64,000 bases of DNA from the NCBI GenBank assembly GCA_014860225.1, contig JACZKE010000002.1, positions 42,314 to 106,313 of the forward strand, in the 5' to 3' direction. The position numbers and the translations under genes are program-made. Shown here piece by piece: positions 43,733 to 53,650 of this stretch. Positions within the stretch are counted from its first letter, which is position 1, and each line of letters starts with the position of its first letter. The notes beneath the pieces were generated by a model. It made no database searches and was not told the DNA's origin. It saw nothing but the letters and a program-made list of their open reading frames with translations. Origin of the DNA: Desulfuromonadales bacterium. GTDB lineage: Bacteria > Desulfobacterota > Desulfuromonadia > Desulfuromonadales > BM103.

Positions 43733-45834
43733 ACATTGAGATTAAGAATTGCAACAACATCGATTTCGCAAGGATTAATCTTTCCGAAAACAAGCTGAAC
43801 ATTAAATTCGCGCCAAATGGCACAGGGAAAAGTACGATCGCAAGAGCAATCATTATCGGCACAGACGAAGGTTCCGATCTGAATGAGCTCTTGCCATTTA
43901 AGCTCAGAGAGTCAAATCAGGATGGAATTAAACCGGAAATAACCGGTGTGGATGGTCTCCAAAATGTGATGTGTTTTAATGAAGGATACGTGAGCCAATT
44001 CGTTTTCCAGCAAGATGAGTTGCTCAGCAATAGTTTTGACATTTTCATAAGAAACGATGCGTACAGAGAAAAAGAACATGAGATCGAAGAACTGGTCAGC
44101 AATATCAAACAACTGTTTTCAGGAAATCAGGAATTAGAGACTTTGGTCAACACTCTGAAGGAGATGGGGAGTGCTTTCAAGTTGACTAAAACTGGCTTAT
44201 CCAAATCGTCGACCGGTATGAAGGGACTGTCTGCAGGCAACAATATTCAACATGTTCCGCCCGGACTTGAATCATATACACCGTTCATTCAGAGTCCAAA
44301 CAGCGTTAATTGGATTGACTGGCAAACCAAGGGGTACGATTTTGAGGAACTGTCCGATAACTGCCCGTTCTGCACCTCACATGCGGCCGACAAGAGAGAT
44401 CAGATCAGGAAGGTTGGGCAGAAATATGACAAAAATACGGTCAAGAACCTGATTGCTATCGTTAATGTTGTTGCTCGGTTGGGTGACTACTTCTCTGATG
44501 AAGCAAAAAACAATCTGACAACAATCACGACTTTGAAGGAAGGCCTTGGCAAAGAACATGAGGCCTATCTTGCCACAATAAAAACACAAATTGACACTTT
44601 CACTGGAAAATTGGAAAAGTTGAGGACGCTTTCCGCTTTTCAGTTCAAGGATGAAGATAAAGTCGTTGAGAAACTGCCTGAATATAAATTGGATTTACAG
44701 TTTTTTTCTGAACTTAGGTCAAGCAAAATGGAGGAGGCTATAGCTCCGATTAATGCCTCCATCGACAAAGTTACTGAGCAGGCTGGGCAGCTACAGGGAA
44801 AGATCAATCAACAGCGAAGCGAGATAAAGAAAACCATCGAACGACATCAAAACGACATTAATAGCTTTCTCGAATATGCAGGATACCGCTATAAGGTGGA
44901 GATAGTAGGCGATGGTGAACAATCACAGTTGAAATTGCGGCATGTAGATCACAAACAACATCTCAGTGGTGGCAATCAGCACCTTAGCTTTGGTGAAAGA
45001 AATGCGTTTTCCATAGTTCTTTTTATGTATGAGTGTCTGGCTAAAAAGCCGGATCTGATTATTCTTGATGATCCGATATCTTCTTTTGATAAAAACAAAA
45101 AATACGCCATTCTTGAAATGCTCTTCCGTCGAAATTCTGATTCTTGCCTGAAAAACAAAACTGTTTTAATGCTAACCCATGATGTAGAACCAATTATAGA
45201 CACGATCAAATCTTTGTATCACAAGTTCAATAATCAAACCTCTGCTGCCTTTTTGAGACTAACTGGTGGTGATGTCTCCGAACAACCTATAGTCAGGGAC
45301 GACATTCAGACATTTGTTGAAATATGTAATGGTGCACTTTCTTCAGGAAAGGATGACATTGTTAAATTGATTTACTTGCGACGGCATTTTGAAATAACTG
45401 ACAATAAGGGGGATGCCTATCAGGTGTTGTCAAACGTCTTGCATAAGGGAAATGGTAAAGAACGCGGGATTGATACCCGTGAATTGAAAGATGCAGACGG
45501 TCACTACCCAGAAATGGATTTAGCCAAGTTCTTGGCAGGCTGTGATCAGATAAAAGGTCAATTAACAAACTTTTCATACCCAGATGTTTTAAATCGAGCA
45601 TCTGATGTCAAGGGGTTAAGAGCACTGTATGATACTGCCGAAAATGGATATGAAAAGCTTCAGATTTTTCGCCTGTTAGATCTGACTATTGAAAACTCTG
45701 TTATTCAGAAATTTATCAATGAAACATATCATATTGAAAATGAGTTTATCTGTCAGCTTGACCCGGTAAAGTTTGACACAATTCCTGAGTATGTCATTTC
45801 TGAATGTAATAAAGTGCTACAGGAGGTTCAATGA
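43729..45834 (+). CDS. RloC-like AAA_13 ATPase, candidate anticodon nuclease
   Basis: 701 aa. Walker A APNGTGKSTIARAI near residue 27; ABC signature LSGGNQHLSFGERNA near 411; Walker B LIILDDPISSFDKNKK near 445, the AAA_13 hallmark shared with PrrC and RloC. Between the ATPase halves a coiled-coil region carries CPFC near 211-216, like the RloC zinc hook. After the ATPase, R551-x3-E555 and H572 could be the R-E-H triad of anticodon nucleases. RloC/PrrC normally guard type I restriction systems; here the gene follows brxL with ATGA overlap. AT-rich relative to neighbours. Nuclease role is inferred. Confidence 0.65.
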   Translation: MNIEIKNCNNIDFARINLSENKLNIKFAPNGTGKSTIARAIIIGTDEGSDLNELLPFKLRESNQDGIKPEITGVDGLQNVMCFNEGYVSQFVFQQDELLSNSFDIFIRNDAYREKEHEIEELVSNIKQLFSGNQELETLVNTLKEMGSAFKLTKTGLSKSSTGMKGLSAGNNIQHVPPGLESYTPFIQSPNSVNWIDWQTKGYDFEELSDNCPFCTSHAADKRDQIRKVGQKYDKNTVKNLIAIVNVVARLGDYFSDEAKNNLTTITTLKEGLGKEHEAYLATIKTQIDTFTGKLEKLRTLSAFQFKDEDKVVEKLPEYKLDLQFFSELRSSKMEEAIAPINASIDKVTEQAGQLQGKINQQRSEIKKTIERHQNDINSFLEYAGYRYKVEIVGDGEQSQLKLRHVDHKQHLSGGNQHLSFGERNAFSIVLFMYECLAKKPDLIILDDPISSFDKNKKYAILEMLFRRNSDSCLKNKTVLMLTHDVEPIIDTIKSLYHKFNNQTSAAFLRLTGGDVSEQPIVRDDIQTFVEICNGALSSGKDDIVKLIYLRRHFEITDNKGDAYQVLSNVLHKGNGKERGIDTRELKDADGHYPEMDLAKFLAGCDQIKGQLTNFSYPDVLNRASDVKGLRALYDTAENGYEKLQIFRLLDLTIENSVIQKFINETYHIENEFICQLDPVKFDTIPEYVISECNKVLQEVQ

Positions 45835-47060
45835 AACTCCTGCACACATCCGACTGGCACATCGGTCGCACCCTTTACGGCAGAAAACGCTACGAGGAGT
45901 TCGAGGCCTTTCTGACTTGGCTGGCTGAGACGATTCAGCAGAATGAAATTGATGCACTGTTGGTGGCGGGCGACGTCTTTGACACCAGCACTCCGAGCAA
46001 CCGTGCCCAGGAGCTCTATTACCGTTTCCTGTGCCGGGTAGCCGCTTCATCGTGTCGGCACGTTGTGGTCGTCGCGGGGAATCACGATTCCCCTTCATTC
46101 CTCAATGCCCCTAAGGAACTGCTCAAAGCCCTTGATGTCCACGTGGTTGGAAGTAGCACAGAAGACCCGGAAGACGAGGTGCTGGTACTCCGTAATGAAC
46201 AGGACACTCCGGAACTGATTGTCTGTGCCGTACCTTACCTCCGCGACAGGGATATCCGCGTGGCGGAAGCTGGTGAGAGTGTCGAGGACAAGGAGCGAAA
46301 GCTGATTGACGGCATCCGCAATCATTACGCCACCGTCGCCGCCCTGGCCGAACAGAGGCGGGAGGAACTCGGGGCCGATATTCCCATCGTCGCCATGGGA
46401 CACCTATTTACCGCAGGTGGACAAACCATCGACGGCGATGGCGTGCGCGAGCTCTATGTTGGCTCCCTGGCTCATGTGACTGCCGGGATATTCCCTCCAT
46501 GCCTCAACTATCTGGCGCTTGGACACCTCCATGTCCCACAGAAGGTGAACGGCTCCGAATCCATACGGTACAGCGGCTCTCCTCTGCCCATGGGGTTTGG
46601 AGAAGCAAAACAGCAGAAGAGCATTTGCCAGGTTGAATTCCATAGCTCAACTCCGACTGTTCAACTGATCAATGTCCCCGTGTTTCAGAAGCTTGAGCGT
46701 ATCAAGGGGGACTTGAGTGAAATCTCAACACGCATTCTCGAACTGTCGGCGTCCACCGTCCAGGCGTGGCTTGAGGTCGTCTACGATGGTGAAGAAGTCG
46801 TTGGCGACCTGCGCGAGCGTCTTGATGCGGCCATTGCCGGCACTCAAATGGAAATTCTTCGGGTGAAGAACAACCGCATTATCGACCGCGTGTTGGGACA
46901 AATCCACGAAGAGGAAACGCTGGATGATCTGAACGTCAACGACGTGTTCGAACGATGCCTCGCCGTTCATGACGTGCCTGAAGAGCAGTGGTCTGAATTA
47001 CTTCGAGCCTACCAGGAAACACTCTCGTCTTTCTACGAAGACGATAAACAGGCGGAATAG
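45831..47060 (+). CDS. sbcD: SbcD/Mre11-type nuclease subunit
   Basis: 409 aa. All metallophosphatase motifs are present: HTSDWHIG, LLVAGDVFDTSTPS, VVAGNHDSP, AMGHLF and LGHLHVPQ. SbcD with SbcC cuts hairpins, DNA ends and protein-blocked ends. GGAGGTTCA precedes the ATG, which overlaps the RloC-like stop. It lies in the BREX operon rather than in a housekeeping context. Confidence 0.9.
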   Translation: MKLLHTSDWHIGRTLYGRKRYEEFEAFLTWLAETIQQNEIDALLVAGDVFDTSTPSNRAQELYYRFLCRVAASSCRHVVVVAGNHDSPSFLNAPKELLKALDVHVVGSSTEDPEDEVLVLRNEQDTPELIVCAVPYLRDRDIRVAEAGESVEDKERKLIDGIRNHYATVAALAEQRREELGADIPIVAMGHLFTAGGQTIDGDGVRELYVGSLAHVTAGIFPPCLNYLALGHLHVPQKVNGSESIRYSGSPLPMGFGEAKQQKSICQVEFHSSTPTVQLINVPVFQKLERIKGDLSEISTRILELSASTVQAWLEVVYDGEEVVGDLRERLDAAIAGTQMEILRVKNNRIIDRVLGQIHEEETLDDLNVNDVFERCLAVHDVPEEQWSELLRAYQETLSSFYEDDKQAE

Positions 47061-47071
47061 GGGGGCTGGCG

Positions 47072-50000
47072 ATGAGGATACTGCAGGTACGATTCAAAAA
47101 TCTGAACTCACTGGTCGGCGAATGGGAAATCGACCTGACGCACCCTGCTTTCGCTTCCGATGGCATCTTCGCCATCACCGGTCCAACCGGCGCGGGAAAG
47201 ACGACGATCCTCGATGCAATTTGCCTCGCCCTCTACGGGCGGACGCCTCGCCTGAACAAGGTCACCAAAAGCGGAAACGAGACCATGTCCCGCCAGACTG
47301 GCGAATGTTTTGCCGAGGTGACGTTTGAAACACAAACTGGTCGCTTCCGTTGCCACTGGAGCCAACACCGGGCACGTAAGAAACCGGATGGCGAACTCCA
47401 GTCCCCGAAACATGAGATTGCCAATGCCGATTCAGGTGAGATTTTCGAATCCAAGATCAGAGGTGTCGCCGATCAGATCGAGACGGCTACCGGAATGGAT
47501 TTTGATCGTTTCACTCGGTCCATGCTTCTGGCCCAAGGCGGATTCGATACGTTTCTCAAGGCCGATGCGGATAAGCGGGCTCCGATACTGGAGCAGATAA
47601 CAGGCACAGAAATCTACAGCCTGATATCCATCCACGTCCACGAGCGTCGTTCTCATGAGCGAAAGCAGCTGGACACCCTGCAAGCGGCACTGGCCGGAAT
47701 GCAACTTTTGACATCGGAAGAGGAGCAACAGCTCGCTGAAAGCCTCGATCAGAAAGGGGAACAAGACGCAGATCTCACGAAGCAGCTTTCCCTGAGGAAC
47801 CAAGCCATAACATGGATCGAAGGAATAACCCGTCTTGAGAATGAATTGAAGGCTCTCGACCAGGCAAAGGCTGCACAGGTTACTAAGGTTGAGGCCTTTG
47901 CGCCGGATCAGGAACGGCTACGACTTGCCAATCAGGCACTGGAACTTTCTGCTGAGTATGCGGCGTTGAATGGCATCCGTAATGAACAAGAAGCTGACCG
48001 AGGCTCGCTGGGCGAATGTCAGAAGGCCTTGCCGGGTTGCACTGATGTCGCCAAGCAGACGGAAGACGTAATGACGGTGGCTGCTGAGCAACTTGCGGCA
48101 CGAAAGACAGAACAGCTAGCAGCACTGCCGATCATCCGAAAGGCTCGCGAGCTGGACCTGAAAATCGTCGAGAAGGATTCCCCTATCAATGCGGCGCGTG
48201 ATTCCCTCTCGGAGCAGTCGTCTTTTCTCGAAACGCTCCAAACTAAACAGAAAAGCGATTCAGAGAGCTTGGTCAATCAACGTAAGTCGTTGGACGAATT
48301 GCAGGCTCTTCTTAAGGCATCCCAAGTGGATGAAAAACTGGTTGAGCATCTCGGTGGGCTGAGGAGCCGTTTCGACGCACTGAAGATTCTTTCCGGCCAA
48401 CATTCAGGCAAATTGAACGAAATAACGCTAGCGGAAATCCAGCTCAAAGAGGAATTGAGTGCCTGGCAGGAACAATCGATCTACCTGGACAACGAGAAAG
48501 AAGGCCTGGAGAAATCCAAAGGGGCGTTGGCTGAGAAACAGTCCAATCTTCTGAAAATCCTAGACGGCAAGGACGTGGCTGCGTGGCGAAAATGCCAGTC
48601 GGTATTGACCGCTCAGAAGGATCTCATTGGCAAAATACTTGAGGCTGTCGAATCTCTAGCTAAATCACAGAAAGTCAACTCCCAGCTCGAAAGCCGACAA
48701 ACCGCGCTCAAGCAGGAAGATTCGGAACTGACCAGCACGCTTGCAAACAAAACCGAAAAGCAGGCGACACTTGAAAAGGAAGTGGACCTCCTTGAAACCC
48801 AACTGACATTACTCAAACGAATCGAGGATCTCGAAGAAGCACGCAATCAACTTCAGGATGGCGAGCCCTGTCCATTGTGCGGAGCCAAAGATCATCCTTT
48901 TGCCGAAGGGAATATTCCGGTCCCTGATGAGACGCAACAACGTCTTACCACGGTAAGGGGCGAGCTCAAATCGGTTACTGGAGAAGTTTCTGACCAGAAG
49001 GTCAGGTTGGCGCAAGTGAACAAGGATCTTGAGCAAACGGCCACAGCACTGACGGAATACGGCGAGAAAATAGGTGAAGCACGCCGGGTGATCAGTGACA
49101 ACTGCGCAGAATTGGACTTCGACCCAAAACTAGCCATATCCGATCCTGAGCTTCCCGATAAACTCATACACTTGAAGGATGAGAACTCTCGTCAGCTCGT
49201 TCGCGCCACAGGCATTTTAGAGGCAGCGGATTCTATCGAAATGGAATTGGTTAAGCTCAGGGATTCACTTGAGAAGGCCAAGGATTCAGTAGTAGAACGT
49301 GAGCGCGAGGTTCAGGCTGCTGCTCATAAAAAAGAATCTGTCGAGCAATTGCTGGAACGGCTGGGAAAGGAAGCGGTTGGATATCAAGAGCAACAGGAAA
49401 AATCGCTCGATGCATTGCAGAAAGAGATTGAACCTTACGAGATGGCAGCACTCGCTATCGAAACCATCGACACGGACTATGAACAGTTAGCAGCGCGACG
49501 CGATCAGTGGGTTTCCAGGAATAAGCAAACGACCGAACTTCAACAGAAGATAGCGGCTCTTGAAATACAGGCAAGCCACCGGGCTGAGCAGATCCACAAG
49601 GCTGAAAACGATATCAAGAGACAGCAAGAGGTGTTAGCTGGACTTGTCCGTGATCAGGATACCCTCCAGAGTGAACGGCGTGAGCTGTTTGGGGAGAAAA
49701 AGACCGAAGATGAAGAAAAGCGTCATTCCGAGGCCATCGAATCCGCCGACAAGGACCTGGATGGTGCCCGTCAGAAATCATTGGCAGCCAATCAGGCACT
49801 CAGTCAACTGAAAGCCAAAATCGATGAATTGGAGAAATCAATTCACGCTCGGGATCTTCAGTTGAAGTCGGCTGATGAGTCTTTCCTGACGCGACTGAAA
49901 GCATCCGGATTCAGCGATGAAGAAAATTACAAATCCTCCTGCCTCCCCGAGAGCGAGCGCAGACGGCTGGCACAACAAGCTCAGAAGCTATTAGACGAGA

Positions 50001-50779
50001 GAAACGAAATAGCCTCCAAGGAGCGTGAGAAGACCCAGGCGTTGGAGGCCGAGCGGCAGAAGAATATCACTGAAGAACCCTTGGAGGATCTCAAGAATAT
50101 AGTGGCTGAACTGACTGTAACCCTAAGGGATCTCCAGCAGGAGATCGGTGGTATTCGGCAGAAGCTCAAAGACAATGAGCGCTTGAAACAGCAGCAGCAG
50201 GACCGATTTCAGGCCATCGAAGCCCAAAAGCGCGAATGTTCAAGGTGGGACCAGCTTCACGAGTTAATTGGCTCAGCAGACGGGAAAAAATATCGCAATT
50301 TTGCCCAGGGTCTGACCTTTGAAATGATGATAGGACACGCCAACCGGCAGTTGCAGAAAATGACCGACCGCTACCTGCTGATACGTGATGATGCCCAGCC
50401 ATTGGAGCTCAACGTGATTGACAACTACCAAGCTGGGGAAATTCGGTCCACGAAGAACCTGTCCGGCGGCGAGAGCTTTATCGTCAGTCTGGCCTTGGCT
50501 CTGGGTTTGTCCCATATGGCTAGTAAGAATGTCCGAGTCGATTCTCTGTTCCTGGATGAAGGTTTCGGCACCCTGGACGAGGAAGCTCTCGACACCGCCC
50601 TGGAAACCCTCGCCGGCCTGCAACAGGATGGGAAGCTGATCGGTGTCATTTCCCACGTCCTGGCACTTAAAGAGCGCATCAGTGCCCAAATTCAGGTAAT
50701 CCCTCAAACCGGGGGTAGAAGCCAGCTATCCGGGCCTGGATGCAGCAGGTTGAGCGCTACTGGGCAGGCCTTAAATTGA
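47072..50779 (+). CDS. sbcC: SbcC/Rad50-type ATPase subunit
   Basis: 1235 aa. Walker A GPTGAGKTTILDAICLALYG near residue 31-50; two long coiled-coil arms; zinc hook CPLCGAKDHPF near 595-605; signature LSGGESFIVSLALALGLS near 1129; Walker B LFLDEGFGTLDEEAL near 1157. It forms the SbcCD complex with the gene 11 nt upstream. The size is larger than E. coli SbcC (about 1050) mainly through the coiled coil. Confidence 0.9.
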   Translation: MRILQVRFKNLNSLVGEWEIDLTHPAFASDGIFAITGPTGAGKTTILDAICLALYGRTPRLNKVTKSGNETMSRQTGECFAEVTFETQTGRFRCHWSQHRARKKPDGELQSPKHEIANADSGEIFESKIRGVADQIETATGMDFDRFTRSMLLAQGGFDTFLKADADKRAPILEQITGTEIYSLISIHVHERRSHERKQLDTLQAALAGMQLLTSEEEQQLAESLDQKGEQDADLTKQLSLRNQAITWIEGITRLENELKALDQAKAAQVTKVEAFAPDQERLRLANQALELSAEYAALNGIRNEQEADRGSLGECQKALPGCTDVAKQTEDVMTVAAEQLAARKTEQLAALPIIRKARELDLKIVEKDSPINAARDSLSEQSSFLETLQTKQKSDSESLVNQRKSLDELQALLKASQVDEKLVEHLGGLRSRFDALKILSGQHSGKLNEITLAEIQLKEELSAWQEQSIYLDNEKEGLEKSKGALAEKQSNLLKILDGKDVAAWRKCQSVLTAQKDLIGKILEAVESLAKSQKVNSQLESRQTALKQEDSELTSTLANKTEKQATLEKEVDLLETQLTLLKRIEDLEEARNQLQDGEPCPLCGAKDHPFAEGNIPVPDETQQRLTTVRGELKSVTGEVSDQKVRLAQVNKDLEQTATALTEYGEKIGEARRVISDNCAELDFDPKLAISDPELPDKLIHLKDENSRQLVRATGILEAADSIEMELVKLRDSLEKAKDSVVEREREVQAAAHKKESVEQLLERLGKEAVGYQEQQEKSLDALQKEIEPYEMAALAIETIDTDYEQLAARRDQWVSRNKQTTELQQKIAALEIQASHRAEQIHKAENDIKRQQEVLAGLVRDQDTLQSERRELFGEKKTEDEEKRHSEAIESADKDLDGARQKSLAANQALSQLKAKIDELEKSIHARDLQLKSADESFLTRLKASGFSDEENYKSSCLPESERRRLAQQAQKLLDERNEIASKEREKTQALEAERQKNITEEPLEDLKNIVAELTVTLRDLQQEIGGIRQKLKDNERLKQQQQDRFQAIEAQKRECSRWDQLHELIGSADGKKYRNFAQGLTFEMMIGHANRQLQKMTDRYLLIRDDAQPLELNVIDNYQAGEIRSTKNLSGGESFIVSLALALGLSHMASKNVRVDSLFLDEGFGTLDEEALDTALETLAGLQQDGKLIGVISHVLALKERISAQIQVIPQTGGRSQLSGPGCSRLSATGQALN

Positions 50780-50781
50780 GA

Positions 50782-52167
50782 ATGAATCGACAGGCGATGC
50801 GTTCACCAAGAGAACATCATTTCTACGTTGCGATTGCCAAGTTCCTTTTCCACCATCCGGAGCATGGCATCGTATCAGTGCGGGACCCGATCAAGATCAA
50901 TGACGCAGAGAAATACGGGCTCAGCCCTCTCATACTCTATGGATTGACTGTTGCCGGATTGCCCATTCGTTGGATGACCTTCACTCCAGTCGACCAACCC
51001 AGAGCCTTCCAGGATGTTCTTCTGGAAGCGTGGTGTAACGCTAAGGGCTTGCGTGGCAGACCGGACATCCTGCTGATCAACCGCCACCTCGCGGCGGCCA
51101 GCCCTGAATTGGTGTCGGAAATGGCAAAAATCGGAGTCCAGGTCGAGGTCGCCGGTGCAAAGGAGAAATCTCTTCCAGGTTCCCTGCGCTCAGCCCAGGA
51201 CTCCAGTCGGTGGCTGCTGAGGAAACATGCCGGAAAAGACCCGTCTATTACCGGACCCATCCAGGACCTTTGTCAGTACGCGCAATATGACCACGATTTT
51301 CGTGTCAGGGATGGCCACAAAGGCGTGAACAGCCGCGAGGTTGAAAACAGAATCCAGCAGTGGCTGGCCTTACCGGCGCAAGTTCCGGAGCAAACAGTGA
51401 CTGGTGTACTCGACTGGGAACCCGGTCCATGGATGTCATCCTGGGAATCCTCGCTGCCGCCCGATCAGCCCCGTTATTTCAACATAGACGGGTTCGATGG
51501 CAGGACCTGGCTACTGACAGGTGAGAAGGAACCGGAGGAAATCATTGAGGAGGATGATTTCTGGGCCGACAGTGACTATGACAACGCAGCCGAAATCACC
51601 AAGAACCTCGTGGCGTGCTGGCCCAATTCGCCTGCAGTGATTGCTAAGTGTGCTGGAATCACCCTGCGGGAACTTCAATGGTTTACCTCGGGAAAGGCCC
51701 CCCTTGACCGGCATGCACGCTTTGACCTGGAAGACTTGCTCGGCATCGAATATGACGAGAGCATGGGGAGCTATGTAGGGGCCGGGCCTTATGTCCTGGT
51801 GGCTCACAAACCCCAGGCCATCAAGGAGGTCTATGTATCCATTTCCAAGGGCGGAGATGCACGTCCTTGTGAGATTGTCCCTCGCCAGGGAACCGCAGAC
51901 CCAAGCTGGCGATACGTGCTGATCAACACGTATGGAGAACCCCCGAGCATTGTGATGACGCCTCGCGGAGCAAAAATCACGGAGCGTCTTCCGGACTTGC
52001 TTATGAATTATGCCGGCATCACGCATGTCTCCCCGGAGTTCTACAGGGATGTTGTTTCTACCTGCGCCCAGGCCTGTCGCGAACCTGCCGCCAACATTCG
52101 GGAGATGAAAGACTTTGTAAAACGCTACGAAGCGCACTGGGCAGATTGTGCCTGGCAGCCGGAGTGA
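50782..52167 (+). CDS. unknown protein linked to sbcDC, last gene of the BREX operon
   Basis: 461 aa from ATG 50782, 2 nt after the sbcC stop. No family recognised with confidence. Residues about 75-160 (LEAWCNAKGLRGRPDILLINRHLAAASPEL) weakly resemble the DUF6930 type; an XRE-like helix-turn-helix may be present near 290-330 (SPAVIAKCAGITLRELQWFTSGK). The centre is acidic (EEIIEEDDFWADSDYD). No catalytic motif is evident. Tight coupling with sbcD and sbcC suggests a partner or adaptor of that complex. Confidence 0.65.
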   Translation: MNRQAMRSPREHHFYVAIAKFLFHHPEHGIVSVRDPIKINDAEKYGLSPLILYGLTVAGLPIRWMTFTPVDQPRAFQDVLLEAWCNAKGLRGRPDILLINRHLAAASPELVSEMAKIGVQVEVAGAKEKSLPGSLRSAQDSSRWLLRKHAGKDPSITGPIQDLCQYAQYDHDFRVRDGHKGVNSREVENRIQQWLALPAQVPEQTVTGVLDWEPGPWMSSWESSLPPDQPRYFNIDGFDGRTWLLTGEKEPEEIIEEDDFWADSDYDNAAEITKNLVACWPNSPAVIAKCAGITLRELQWFTSGKAPLDRHARFDLEDLLGIEYDESMGSYVGAGPYVLVAHKPQAIKEVYVSISKGGDARPCEIVPRQGTADPSWRYVLINTYGEPPSIVMTPRGAKITERLPDLLMNYAGITHVSPEFYRDVVSTCAQACREPAANIREMKDFVKRYEAHWADCAWQPE

Positions 52168-52264
52168 ACCTGTCTGGTTGAGTCAAAGCGCGGGGATTGA
52201 GATCAGTGGAAACGGCAGAAACATTATTCGGGCAGAAAAAATTGAGCCGTAAGCACCTCAAAAA

Positions 52265-52942
52265 CTAAGGTTCGCATCCCTTGATTGGCTTACAGCATTC
52301 TGGAGAATCATTTTGGGGATTGTTCACCTCGGAGGACACTCGAACGGCATTCAGCATATCAGCAGGGAAAGGAGTGAAAAACATTTTCTGTTTTTCGACA
52401 TCGGTCATCTCACGATCCAACCAAGTGTCGAACTCGGACGGAGAGAGAATAACAGGCATTCGATCGTGAATTTTTGCCACTAAATTGTTCGCATCGGTGG
52501 TCAGAATGGAACAGGACTCGATCACTTCGTCTGTACCTTTCCAGGTATCCCATATTCCAGCAAAAGCCATGGGCACCTGATCCTTTCTGTGGATGTAGAA
52601 AGGAACTTTTTCGTCGCCCTGCCGGAACCACTCGTAAAACCCACTGGCGGGGATTAAGCAGCGGTGATATCGGATGGGGCCGCGAAAGGCTGGCTTCTCG
52701 CCTACGGTCTCACTACGGGCATTGATCATCCTGTTGCCAACAGTGGGATCTTTTGCCCAGTTAGGAATCAGCCCCCAGCGGAAACTTCGAACGTGCCTGT
52801 ACCCATCCCCGTTTTGACAAATCGTGTAGATTTGCTGTGTGGGTGCAATGTTGTACCGAGGGACAAGTTCAGGCACTTCCGGTACACCGAAAAATCGCTT
52901 GAATTTGTCCGGCTCTATTGTCATTACGAATCGGCCACACAT
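52265..52942 (-). CDS. SRAP-domain protein (YedK/HMCES family)
   Basis: 225 aa. Catalytic Cys2 (MCGRFV), RYNIAPTQ, MINARSET, CLIPASGFYEW and HDRMPVIL are all family-defining. SRAP proteins form a covalent link to abasic sites in single-stranded DNA to protect them. It is convergent to the BREX operon and often occurs on mobile elements. The C-terminal 20 residues, with three cysteines, are an extra tail. Confidence 0.9.
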   Translation of the reverse strand: MCGRFVMTIEPDKFKRFFGVPEVPELVPRYNIAPTQQIYTICQNGDGYRHVRSFRWGLIPNWAKDPTVGNRMINARSETVGEKPAFRGPIRYHRCLIPASGFYEWFRQGDEKVPFYIHRKDQVPMAFAGIWDTWKGTDEVIESCSILTTDANNLVAKIHDRMPVILSPSEFDTWLDREMTDVEKQKMFFTPFPADMLNAVRVSSEVNNPQNDSPECCKPIKGCEP

Positions 52943-52965
52943 AATTCTTTCTCTCAGACGTAAAA

Positions 52966-53001
52966 AACCCGGCGAAGCGGAGGGGGGTGCCGCGCCGGGT
53001 T
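52966..53001 (-). terminator. rho-independent terminator
   Basis: AACCCGGCG (52966-52974) and CGCCGGGTT (52993-53001) pair perfectly over 9 bp; six T follow on the minus strand. It ends the XRE gene transcript just before the SRAP gene. Confidence 0.75.
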
Positions 53002-53179
53002 AAGAAGGACTATGATGACGCCCCTCTACTGCCAATAATCGGACATGTAGCGTTTAAGGTCAAGTGTAAAGGATGCCGCGATGGAGATCGAAATCGTCGA
53101 GCTTCCAATATTTGATGAAGTTTCCCTTGATGAAAAGGATGACTCAGTTGTGGTCACACAAGCATTGCCTGTGTGTTCT

Positions 53180-53650
53180 TTACCCCGCGTTAAGTCTGTC
53201 GGCCAAAAACTCGTTTATCTCCTCCCGATTTCGGCGACAAGGATTATGTCTTCCCGTCAACCAGTCTGCCAGTTGCTCGGGATCGCGTCCCATCTCAGCA
53301 CCAAGCTGTTCCAAGGCCAAGCCATTCACCTGTTTGTACCAAGCCAGCCTCTCCATCAGGTCCTCAGGGCAGGGGATCGGGTGGTATCCGAGGAATTCGA
53401 TGACTTTTGGCATACAACCCAAGGCGACCGATGACCAGTTATTTTCCCAATTCCAGATGGTGGAGGTGGTCACTCCAATCTGGACTGCGACATCTTTCTG
53501 GTACAATCCAAGCTCAAGACGGCGGCGTCGCAGGTGATCGCCGAGAGTGATGGGCTCTTTGGCGAGTTCTTCAGGTGGTTGTATTTTAAAGGGAATTTCG
53601 ATTTTGTGCGGGGTTTCAGGTGAATTGGAAAACTTGTAAAAGATGTTCAA
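53180..53650 (-). CDS. XRE-family DNA-binding protein at the element border
   Basis: 156 aa if started with TTG 53650. HTH in GDHLRRRRLELGLYQKDVAVQIGVTTSTIWNWE (about residues 38-70), and a second HTH-like part near 100-140 (LALEQLGAEMGRDPEQLADWLTGRHN). The start is uncertain since the first codon is at the point where comM homology begins. Probably a regulator belonging to the element. Confidence 0.7.
   Translation of the reverse strand: MNIFYKFSNSPETPHKIEIPFKIQPPEELAKEPITLGDHLRRRRLELGLYQKDVAVQIGVTTSTIWNWENNWSSVALGCMPKVIEFLGYHPIPCPEDLMERLAWYKQVNGLALEQLGAEMGRDPEQLADWLTGRHNPCRRNREEINEFLADRLNAG

Noticed and set aside
52206..52268. 20-codon GTG frame METAETLFGQKK after the BREX operon
   Set aside because: Weak ribosome site, overlaps the SRAP stop, no support beyond being open.
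53081..53434. 117-codon plus-strand frame starting MEIEIVELPIFDEV
   Set aside because: Has a fair ribosome site but most of it lies antisense to the XRE gene; at best the start of a truncated gene.
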